In this document: positions 1 to 5,241 of the stretch, piece by piece
Layout: each line of letters opens with the position of its first letter
Position numbering within the stretch: position 1 is the stretch's first letter
Origin: Fidelibacterota bacterium
GTDB lineage: Bacteria; Fidelibacterota; UBA8477; JABMPR01
Assembly: GCA_030595455.1 (NCBI GenBank)
Contig: JAUVDF010000096.1
Span: 1 to 5,241 of the forward strand
DNA length: 5,241 bases
Direction: 5' to 3'
Translations under genes and position numbers: made by a program
The notes under the pieces: model-generated
The model's input: the letters and a program-made list of their open reading frames with translations, nothing else
Told to the model about the DNA's origin: nothing
Databases searched by the model: none

Positions 1-316
1 GTGGGTTGACTAAATATGGGTTTTGATAGAGCTGTGCTTCCAATGTTGAATCAGGCTGCACTATAGGGGCGTCTAGCAGAAGCTGATAGGTTTCCAGGTT
101 AACCTGTGCATCCCGATAGGGTGCTACTAAGCGACTGATCATACTTAGCTTTAATTTTAAATTCCCTGAATATTCAGGATTCAATTTGAGTAAGGCGCGC
201 ATGAATTTTGTCCGTTTGCGAATTTCATGGATCGCTAGCGCGGGTTGCTCATCTATTTTAGAGAGGAAATTTTGTAATTCTGTAAATAGAAGACCGATTT
301 TTTCATTGAGAGTCAT
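1..316 (-). CDS. CHAD-domain protein, N-terminal part (runs off left edge)
   Basis: An open frame on the minus strand starts at ATG (316-314) and stays open to the window edge, giving 105 visible residues. Residues 29-45 (IHEIRKRTKFMRALLKL) match the first conserved helix of the CHAD family, with H30, R33, K34, K37 and R40 forming the usual basic face. Residues 63-80 (LVAPYRDAQVNLETYQLL) match the second conserved stretch, including the characteristic R68-D69. CHAD domains are all-helical and bind polyphosphate through such basic residues; they occur alone or fused to CYTH triphosphatase domains. The CHAD motif begins only about 29 residues in, so no CYTH domain precedes it here, although anything could follow off the edge. 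No clear ribosome binding site precedes the ATG, so the start is reasonable but not proven. It is transcribed away from the other genes, and no functional link to them is visible. Confidence 0.75.
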   Translation of the reverse strand, partial: MTLNEKIGLLFTELQNFLSKIDEQPALAIHEIRKRTKFMRALLKLNPEYSGNLKLKLSMISRLVAPYRDAQVNLETYQLLLDAPIVQPDSTLEAQLYQNPYLVNP

Positions 317-459
317 GTGCCAATATACACGGGGGCTTTGCTGAAGCTATTAGTTGGATAATTTTTCATAAAACTAATTATTTGTGAACACGCAACTGAT
401 AGTATGTTACCACCAACAATTGATTGTTGAATTGATCCATTCTGTTAATAGATTAAAAC
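317..459. other. Divergent intergenic region
   Basis: This 143-bp AT-rich stretch separates the minus-strand CHAD gene from the plus-strand cysteine-rich gene, so it should hold promoters for both directions. No strong sigma-70-type pair stands out. The best plus-strand candidates are weak matches, such as TTGTGA at 382-387 with TATGTT at 403-408 (15-bp spacing). The notable element is the inverted repeat at 414-429. A reading frame starting at 384 covers part of this region, but it has no recognisable protein character and overlaps the better gene at 460. Confidence 0.5.
414..429. promoter_or_regulatory. Perfect 7-bp inverted repeat, possible operator
   Basis: CAACAAT (414-420) and ATTGTTG (423-429) are exact reverse complements separated by two bases. 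The element lies about 30 bp upstream of the cysteine-rich gene, where a repressor or activator site would be expected. The 10-mer that includes the left arm, CACCAACAAT (411-420), recurs at 861-870 just after that gene's stop codon. The symmetry is directly visible; a regulatory role is inference, and the arms resemble no consensus that I can name with confidence. Confidence 0.3.
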
Positions 460-858
460 ATGAGTCAAAAGATGTGGGGAAATTTTGCTGCAATACTTCG
501 TGTATTTTCAAGAGTAACGGTACTCTCAATTTTCATTTTAATCTTAGCCATTCAAAACATGAGTATGATTAAAACGGTTCATGCTTTTAGTGGAGATGCC
601 TGTTCTTGTGGTTGTGAGGATGATGGAGGCGCTTGTGACACCACCTGTTGCGCTACCGAAAGCTTTAGTCAGTGCGAATGCAGTGAGCCACATCAGGATG
701 TTGTTATCTTCATAATGCCAGGATCACTTGATAACTTTCTTCAGACAACTGAATCATTAGGGAATATGTACCTTCCAATGGCCTATTTTCATGAATATAA
801 AAATGGGTTTTATGAATCCCTGTTAATAGAACCACCAGCACCCGTCCCCATCGCATAA
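460..858 (+). CDS. Small exported cysteine-rich protein, putative metal binder
   Basis: This encodes 132 residues of an unrecognised family. Residues 10-31 form a hydrophobic stretch preceded by basic residues (R14, R18), and V40-H41-A42 is a plausible signal-peptidase I site, so the protein is probably exported. Right after this come eight cysteines within 27 residues, at 48, 50, 52, 59, 63, 64, 72 and 74 (C-x-C-x-C-x6-C-x3-CC-x7-C-x-C), rich in D/E and followed by H78. The pattern resembles a metallothionein-like metal-binding segment or a compact disulfide cluster. The rest is not Cys-rich and ends in a proline-rich tail, EPPAPVPIA. An in-frame TAA lies at 454-456, so the frame cannot extend upstream. 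No good ribosome binding site precedes ATG 460, and M5 (472) or M34 (559) are alternative starts; 460 is preferred because M34 would remove the signal peptide. It lies 266 bp before the TonB receptor on the same strand with no clear terminator between, so co-transcription is possible. Metal binding is inferred. Confidence 0.7.
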   Translation: MSQKMWGNFAAILRVFSRVTVLSIFILILAIQNMSMIKTVHAFSGDACSCGCEDDGGACDTTCCATESFSQCECSEPHQDVVIFIMPGSLDNFLQTTESLGNMYLPMAYFHEYKNGFYESLLIEPPAPVPIA

Positions 859-963
859 TACACCAACAATATGAAATAGAACTCTTTCAGTAGAGAGGGG
901 AATACTCGGTAGTCTTTAGCATCCTGTAGTTGATGGCTGCAGTGAGTTGTTTTAGATGAATCT

Positions 964-980
964 CAGTGAGCACATCACTG
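964..980. promoter_or_regulatory. 6-bp inverted repeat, possible operator or small hairpin
   Basis: CAGTGA (964-969) and TCACTG (975-980) are perfect reverse complements with a 5-base spacer (GCACA). A third copy in direct orientation, CAGTGAG, lies 24 bp upstream at 940-946. The three half-sites fall in the leader before the TonB receptor, where a metal-responsive regulator might act. Six-base arms arise often by chance, so this is only a candidate. Confidence 0.2.
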
Positions 981-1113
981 TTGATTGATATCTGGGACTA
1001 TGCATTGATCCGGATATCCCCATGTTAAGAGCGAATCTATTTCAGAATTATCAAATCAAAATTGGATACTGTTAGAGAATTCTAGCAGCTAAAGGTGCCG
1101 TATTTTGGTACTG

Positions 1114-1118
1114 AAAGG
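1114..1118 (+). promoter_or_regulatory. Ribosome binding site deciding the receptor start
   Basis: AAAGG at 1114-1118 sits six bases before the GTG at 1125. This supports that start over the in-frame GTG at 1095, whose only purine run directly abuts the codon. Confidence 0.65.
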
Positions 1119-1124
1119 TGTATT

Positions 1125-3365
1125 GTGAGTTTTAGTAATAAAATTGTTTTGATCTCCCTCTTTTTTGGGGTCAGTTTTTTAATCGGACAAGATGGTGGGA
1201 CTGTCCTGGGACATATAACTGACGCTGAAACGGGTGCTTCATTGGCCAATGTCCAGGTCTTTATTAAAAGTATTTCTGCTGGTGATATTACTAGTGAAAA
1301 AGGTCAGTTTAAGATCACAGATGTGAAACAGGGAAATTATAAGATTAAAGCCAGCATGATGGGATATCAAACAGAATCGATGAAGATCATGGTGGTTAAT
1401 GGTTTAGAGTCAAAAATATCGTTAAAATTAAAACCTATAATCCTCAAAGCGGAAAAAAGTTATGTAACTGCTACTAAGATGTCTACGACTATTGACAACG
1501 TTGGTGGGTCAGTCTATATGATTCATGAAAGCGAGTTACGACAGAGTGATAGTCGCAATGTACAAGACATTCTCGTTCGAGTACCTGGTGTCTTTAGTCA
1601 GGATAAATTCCATAATGAGCATAATATCATCACGTTCCGTGGAGTGGGTTTACATACCTATGTAACGCGCGGTATCCTGATCCTGGTAGATGGTATTTCA
1701 ATCAATGAAGCCATGGGGCGCTCAGTCTTTGAGGGAATCAACCTGGAAAACGCTGAGAAAGTGGAGATTCTAAAAGGACCTGTGTCTGCATTATATGGAC
1801 CTAATGGCATCACTGGCGTTATCAATATTGTCACAAAAAAAGCACCAGAAGCACTGGAAGGTTCCCTGAGTTATACTGGTGGTGCTTATAACTCCAATCG
1901 ATACTCTGCTCACGCGGGGGGGACTTTGGGTAAGGTAGGTATTTATACCAATGTACTGCTCTATTCCTCTGATGGATATCTGGATCGGAATACTTTTGAT
2001 ACTAAAAAAATCAATACTCGATTCTCAACTGAGCATGAACAGTTGGGATCACTGGATGCAACTTTTGATTACGCTGAGTCTGTGATTGATTATTCCGGTT
2101 CGCTAACACGGACACAATACGAGAATAGTGAAACGGTTAGCTCAAGTAAGTATACTGGCAGTGACATGCAACTTACCCGTCTGGGAATCAGAAATTCAAA
2201 AGATTTTGGTAAGGGCTATAATCTAACCAGCAATCTGTATTATCGGAGTCGTGTTGATGCTGGGCACTATATGGATATTCGTTACGGAGAGAATGTCCTA
2301 AGCCTGATTGGTGGTGAGGTTCAGTTGCACTCCAGAGTGTTGCAAGATAGAGTAAGACTCGTAACGGGTATCAGCCATGACCAGGAAACAGGACTGTCAA
2401 AATCTTACAATCGTGATGCTGATGGAATTGTAACAGATCTCACAGGTGATGGGACAAGTATTTACCGAATTACCGGCACGTATGCCCAGGCAGATATTTC
2501 CATATTAGCCAACCTGACAACAACCATAGGTGCTCGCTATGACAATGTCGCCTATGACTGGGAAGATAATTTTGAACCCGATAGCACAAATACCTCTGAT
2601 GGGACAAGTATTGGAGCACTGAGCCCTAAGTTTGGGGTTGCCTATAATCCACTAGAGCGCTTAACAATTTTTGGGAATTGGGGTCGTGGGTTTAATCCAC
2701 CTGAGATGGATAATTTGTTCAGTTCTGATCCGGAGAGTAACCCCAATCTGAAACCGGAATACCTGACCAATTACGAGGTTGGAGTTCGCGGTAGTATTGG
2801 ATACCGAGTTAACTACCAGGTTGCAGTCTTCAAAATGGATTATGTAGATCAGATAGTGCATGATGAAGAAACAGAATTCTATGAGAATATTGGAGATACG
2901 GAGCATAAAGGACTTGAGACTTCCATCAATACCATGCTCCTGAAAAATATGATGGTTTATCTAAACTATTCCTATCTCAATGCCACTTTTACAGACCATC
3001 CTGATTATGAAGGTAACAGGCTGGTGAAAACACCGGAGCATCAAATCGGTACAGGAATTAGACTGACACTCTTTGACGATCTGGTTGTAAATCTTGATTA
3101 CAAGTGGATGGATGAGTACTTCATGGACAATGATGAGATAAACGTATATGGTGGTCATAGCATGGTAAATGCTAAGCTACTCTATAATTACAAACGCTAC
3201 CACGTTTCTTTAAGCATTAATAATGTGCTGGATGACCATTATGCTTCCTCAGCATCTGCACGCTATGCAATTATCAATTATCGAACCAGGGAATATGCCT
3301 GGATCGAAAGTTTTTATCCAGGATGGCCGCGTAACTTTAGCATGTCATTTGGAATCAACTTTTAG
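1125..3365 (+). CDS. TonB-dependent outer-membrane receptor, probably for a metal or metal complex
   Basis: This encodes 746 residues. The GTG at 1125 is chosen over the upstream in-frame GTG at 1095 because it has a spaced ribosome binding site and gives a normal signal peptide (residues 1 to about 22, ending near FLIGQ). Residues about 25-103 form a carboxypeptidase-regulatory-like domain (the G-x-I-x-D-x-x-T-G-x-x-L-x-x-V pattern). A possible TonB box (SYVTATK) lies near 112-118. The plug spans about 125-240, with FRGVG (171-175), ILVDGISINE (186-195), the hallmark ENAEKVEILKGPVSALYGPN (208-227) and GVINIVTKK (231-239). The rest is the 22-strand barrel, with the family signature NPNLKPEYLTNYEVGVRG at 539-556, SINNVLDDHY at 697-706 and a C-terminal phenylalanine typical of outer-membrane barrels. 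Such receptors import siderophores, haem, cobalamin or metal chelates using TonB-ExbBD energy. The substrate cannot be read from the sequence; the downstream genes favour a metal. The SusC class is unlikely because the protein is short and no SusD partner follows. Confidence 0.93.
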   Translation: MSFSNKIVLISLFFGVSFLIGQDGGTVLGHITDAETGASLANVQVFIKSISAGDITSEKGQFKITDVKQGNYKIKASMMGYQTESMKIMVVNGLESKISLKLKPIILKAEKSYVTATKMSTTIDNVGGSVYMIHESELRQSDSRNVQDILVRVPGVFSQDKFHNEHNIITFRGVGLHTYVTRGILILVDGISINEAMGRSVFEGINLENAEKVEILKGPVSALYGPNGITGVINIVTKKAPEALEGSLSYTGGAYNSNRYSAHAGGTLGKVGIYTNVLLYSSDGYLDRNTFDTKKINTRFSTEHEQLGSLDATFDYAESVIDYSGSLTRTQYENSETVSSSKYTGSDMQLTRLGIRNSKDFGKGYNLTSNLYYRSRVDAGHYMDIRYGENVLSLIGGEVQLHSRVLQDRVRLVTGISHDQETGLSKSYNRDADGIVTDLTGDGTSIYRITGTYAQADISILANLTTTIGARYDNVAYDWEDNFEPDSTNTSDGTSIGALSPKFGVAYNPLERLTIFGNWGRGFNPPEMDNLFSSDPESNPNLKPEYLTNYEVGVRGSIGYRVNYQVAVFKMDYVDQIVHDEETEFYENIGDTEHKGLETSINTMLLKNMMVYLNYSYLNATFTDHPDYEGNRLVKTPEHQIGTGIRLTLFDDLVVNLDYKWMDEYFMDNDEINVYGGHSMVNAKLLYNYKRYHVSLSINNVLDDHYASSASARYAIINYRTREYAWIESFYPGWPRNFSMSFGINF
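2447..2612 (+). repeat. Exact 16-bp direct repeat within the receptor gene
   Basis: TGATGGGACAAGTATT occurs at 2447-2462 and again at 2597-2612, in the same reading frame. Both copies encode DGTSI, at receptor residues 442-446 and 492-496, with identical codons. The copies are 150 bp apart, and their flanking bases differ immediately outside the match. Confidence 0.8.
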
Positions 3366-3368
3366 GGG
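3364..3368 (+). promoter_or_regulatory. Ribosome binding site for the anchored periplasmic protein
   Basis: AGGGG overlaps the receptor's TAG stop codon and lies nine bases before the TTG at 3378. It decides for the TTG start. The nearer ATG at 3371 is out of frame and reads only seven codons before a stop. The arrangement implies translational coupling to the receptor. Confidence 0.6.
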
Positions 3369-3377
3369 TTATGGGCT

Positions 3378-4364
3378 TTGAAAACAATTATTAGCCTTCT
3401 CATTTTATCGGTATCGATCCTCTCTGCAGGGATCGATACGGGTGCAATGTGGTTATCGCAGATACCGCCATCAGAGCGAGCAAAACAGATTAAACCAGCT
3501 GGCATGCATCGTTTACCATCTATTAAAAAGAGGGGTCGTGGTCCTACTACTCTAGCATTGTGGCTACGTCAGGGAGACTCAGTTTTGGAGGCTGACTATC
3601 CTGATCAACATGGTTTTGATCATCTTGAAACAAAAATTCTCTCCCCCCAAAGCCAGGCCGTTAAACATGCACTTACGAAGGTTAATGGTGGACTAGAATT
3701 AACTTTTGTCGGCCCTGAAGAAGGCTTCTATAATGCCTATCTAATCGGTCAGAAACTTAATAATGAAATTTTACAGATATCTACGATCCAGTCAGAATTA
3801 ATCAACCATAGTTGCCGAAATGGCCATGATCACGTATCCCGGAATATAGGATCGATCTATGGCGAAGAGATTCCCTTAGAAATAATCCGAACTCGCGTTC
3901 AATGGGAAGATTTCCACACCTTTATAAAGTCGGGAGATGATATAGAATACCAGCTTCTACTCTATGGTCAGCCAGTCCAGGGGGTGCAGGTGACGCTTAC
4001 GACTCATCAGGGTTGGCAAAAATCAAAGCTAACCAATGCTGAGGGTAAGGTAAGTTTTGAATTTATTGGAGAGTATTTCGATCGAGATAAGGAATTCCAT
4101 AGCCGAGATATATATCATTACCTGTTGGTCGCTAATTATACAGTGTCGGAAGCGGGGGAGTATCAGGGACAGGCATTCCAACAGACTAAATATCAAACCA
4201 CTGTATCTGAGAAGTATAGAGCTGCTACAGAGATATATACCTCAACCGTATGGGGCTTGTTTACAATGTTATTCACAAGCGTAGTGATTGGACTAGGAAT
4301 ATTTATGTACCGTCGCAGAACTACGAGGCAATACAGAGAGGTCGTATTTAGTGAAAAAGATTAG
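3378..4364 (+). CDS. DUF4198-like periplasmic protein with C-terminal membrane anchor
   Basis: This encodes 328 residues from a TTG start. Residues 1-18 are a clear signal peptide, with cleavage likely after LSA or SAG. Residues about 160-262 look like the DUF4198 family: IPLEIIR, then a GDDIEYQLLLYGQPVQGVQV strand-turn-strand with the typical G-x-P-x-x-x-x-x-V, then LTNAEGKVSFEF and a closing Y-x-x-x-x-N-Y segment. DUF4198 proteins are periplasmic, immunoglobulin-like, and often lie beside nickel/cobalt or other metal transport genes. A His/Cys-rich stretch, HSCRNGHDH (144-152), is a possible metal site. Residues about 288-311 form one transmembrane helix followed by RRR and further basic residues, so the protein is probably anchored in the inner membrane with the bulk in the periplasm. 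The first 110 residues of the mature part are unrecognised. It lies 12 bp after the receptor and overlaps the next gene by 14 bp. A role as periplasmic metal or ligand handler is inferred; the DUF4198 assignment rests on motif memory and is moderately sure. Confidence 0.65.
   Translation: MKTIISLLILSVSILSAGIDTGAMWLSQIPPSERAKQIKPAGMHRLPSIKKRGRGPTTLALWLRQGDSVLEADYPDQHGFDHLETKILSPQSQAVKHALTKVNGGLELTFVGPEEGFYNAYLIGQKLNNEILQISTIQSELINHSCRNGHDHVSRNIGSIYGEEIPLEIIRTRVQWEDFHTFIKSGDDIEYQLLLYGQPVQGVQVTLTTHQGWQKSKLTNAEGKVSFEFIGEYFDRDKEFHSRDIYHYLLVANYTVSEAGEYQGQAFQQTKYQTTVSEKYRAATEIYTSTVWGLFTMLFTSVVIGLGIFMYRRRTTRQYREVVFSEKD
4335..4341 (+). promoter_or_regulatory. Ribosome binding site for the membrane ferredoxin
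   Basis: AGAGAGG lies nine bases before the GTG at 4351, inside the end of the preceding gene. It supports a GTG start that overlaps that gene's stop by 14 bp. Confidence 0.65.
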
Positions 4365-5241
4365 CACTTTCTTAAATAATGGTGACATCAATCGTTTCCG
4401 GGTTATTGTACAAATATTAACCTTTATTCTGATCATGTATGGTGGTTTGGCTCATATTTCTGTCAGTGAACGCATCCCCACCTTTGCTTGCCCCTATAAT
4501 CCAGCCAGTGGTGGTACTTGCTATCTGATAGCGCTACAACACCAATTCCATACAACCTGGACTAATCTGATTAGCTTTAGCGGAATAGCTATCCTCAAAG
4601 GTCTCGGGCTGTTTTTGTTGTTTTTCCTCTTTTTAAACAAAGCCTGGTGTGGTTTTGTTTGTCCGCTGGGAACCATTCAGGATTGGATTACCGCCCTACG
4701 GCGTAAAATGGGGTTTCGCTTTGCTCATTATCATGATCACAATGTCAAGAAGCTCAAGCTGTTCAAGTACATCCTGCTAGCGCTCTTGATCATTATTTCG
4801 CTGGGTATGAGTAATGCACTGTTAGGCTTCCCACTCATCTCCCATGATATGGCTTCACCCTTTTGTCAAATATGTCCTGGACGCACCATCTTACCACTAT
4901 TCGCTGGTGACACCAGTCAGCTGGTTATCGATTTTAGTTCAACCACTACTCTGGTAATGTCGGCCTTAGGCATGATGATAACTGGAATGTTTCTGGTGGG
5001 AGCATTTGTGAAGAAACGCTTTTTCTGTCTGTTTTGTCCCATGAGTGCTCTCCAGTACCTGTTTTCAAAATTTGCTTTCCTGCGTTTGACTAAAGATGGT
5101 GACAAATGTACCAAATGTGGCAATTGCTCACGAGTATGTGATGTAGGGATTAATGAAATTGCTGATGATGTGGTCAGTAAAAATATTGTGACTGAAGATT
5201 GCATGATGTGTTTCAAGTGTGTTGGTGCTTGTCCAGAGAAG
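4351..5241 (+). CDS. NapH/NosR/CcoG-like polytopic membrane ferredoxin, N-terminal part (runs off right edge)
   Basis: The GTG start opens a frame of 297 codons that is still open at the window end. Four hydrophobic helices are visible at about 17-37, 75-95, 138-160 and 199-221. Cysteine motifs follow the 4Fe-4S membrane ferredoxin pattern: WCGFVCPLGTIQD (C100, C104), FCQICP (C172, C175), FCLFCP (C226, C229), plus an isolated C47 and C57. A ferredoxin domain begins at 253 with C-x2-C-x2-C-x3-C (253, 256, 259, 263) and a second set at 284, 287, 290 and 294, enough for two 4Fe-4S clusters. NapH, NosR and CcoG relatives move electrons between membrane or cytoplasmic donors and periplasmic or cofactor-assembly reactions. 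No nap, nos or cco neighbours are present, so none of those names is applied. The overlap with the preceding gene implies an electron-transfer role in the same pathway, possibly metal reduction, which is inference. The C-terminus is outside the window. Confidence 0.88.
   Translation, partial: MKKISTFLNNGDINRFRVIVQILTFILIMYGGLAHISVSERIPTFACPYNPASGGTCYLIALQHQFHTTWTNLISFSGIAILKGLGLFLLFFLFLNKAWCGFVCPLGTIQDWITALRRKMGFRFAHYHDHNVKKLKLFKYILLALLIIISLGMSNALLGFPLISHDMASPFCQICPGRTILPLFAGDTSQLVIDFSSTTTLVMSALGMMITGMFLVGAFVKKRFFCLFCPMSALQYLFSKFAFLRLTKDGDKCTKCGNCSRVCDVGINEIADDVVSKNIVTEDCMMCFKCVGACPEK

Larger units (their letters stand above)
859..1124 (+). other. Non-coding leader between the cysteine-rich gene and the TonB receptor
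   Basis: This 266-bp stretch has no supported gene. It contains the CACCAACAAT copy at 861-870, three CAGTGA half-sites (940-945, 964-969 and the reverse copy 975-980), and the receptor's ribosome binding site at its end. A weak promoter-like pair, TTCAGA (1041-1046) and GATACT (1065-1070) with 18-bp spacing, lies upstream of the receptor. I see no GC-rich hairpin followed by a T-run, so no intrinsic terminator is supported. I looked for cobalamin and other common riboswitch cores and did not recognise one. Its length leaves room for regulation specific to the receptor operon. Confidence 0.5.

Noticed and set aside
384..572. 62-codon plus-strand reading frame starting at GTG 384 and overlapping the cysteine-rich gene
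   Set aside because: It has no signal peptide, domain or ribosome binding site, and it overlaps the exported cysteine-rich protein, whose composition and signal peptide look genuine.
882..895. Short hairpin CTCT/AGAG after the cysteine-rich gene as a terminator
   Set aside because: The stem is only four base pairs and no T-run follows, so it is not a credible intrinsic terminator.
933..988. Two tiny overlapping reading frames (8 and 10 codons) joined by ATGA in the leader
   Set aside because: They are too short to support and have no ribosome binding site; short frames like these occur freely in non-coding DNA.
1022..1075. 17-codon reading frame in the leader before the receptor
   Set aside because: No ribosome binding site, no recognisable peptide, and length within chance expectation.
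1095..1124. Upstream GTG start for the TonB receptor
   Set aside because: It would add ten residues with an acidic and polar character before the signal peptide, and the purine run abuts the codon. The GTG at 1125 has a properly spaced AAAGG.
859..1124. Cobalamin or other riboswitch in the receptor leader
   Set aside because: A TonB receptor leader is a common place for one, but I see no recognisable conserved core of a cobalamin or other common riboswitch, and no terminator hairpin with a T-run.
4917..5216. 99-codon minus-strand reading frame
   Set aside because: It lies entirely antisense to the membrane ferredoxin gene, whose cysteine motifs are unmistakable, and shows no protein features of its own.

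Overview
The window reads as chromosomal DNA from a Gram-negative bacterium, because it encodes a TonB-dependent outer-membrane receptor, exported proteins with signal peptides and an inner-membrane iron-sulfur protein. The receptor carries an N-terminal carboxypeptidase-regulatory-like domain, which is common in the Bacteroidetes/FCB superphylum. Clear Shine-Dalgarno sequences precede three genes, which argues against typical Bacteroidetes, where such sequences are mostly absent. An FCB-related lineage such as Candidatus Neomarinimicrobia would fit, but that placement is inference. Base composition is moderately AT-rich, and nothing looks like a mobile element, a CRISPR array or an RNA gene.

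Layout. Bases 1-316 (minus strand) hold the N-terminal part of a CHAD-domain protein running off the left edge. Bases 317-459 are the divergent intergenic region, with a perfect 7-bp inverted repeat. Bases 460-858 (plus) encode a small exported protein with eight clustered cysteines just after its signal peptide. Bases 859-1124 form a non-coding leader with a second, smaller inverted repeat and no convincing terminator. Then come three tightly packed plus-strand genes: a TonB-dependent receptor (1125-3365), a periplasmic DUF4198-like protein with a C-terminal membrane anchor (3378-4364), and a NapH/NosR/CcoG-like polytopic membrane ferredoxin (from 4351, open at the right edge).

How they may work together. 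The last three genes are almost certainly one operon: the spacer after the receptor stop is 12 bp, and the next junction overlaps by 14 bp. A working model is that the receptor brings a metal or metal complex across the outer membrane. The anchored DUF4198-like protein would then receive or present it in the periplasm, and the membrane ferredoxin would pass electrons from the cytoplasm to a periplasmic acceptor, for example to reduce the metal. The cysteine-rich exported protein upstream would fit as a periplasmic metal binder. The families are recognisable from the sequence; the joint role and the identity of the metal are inference.
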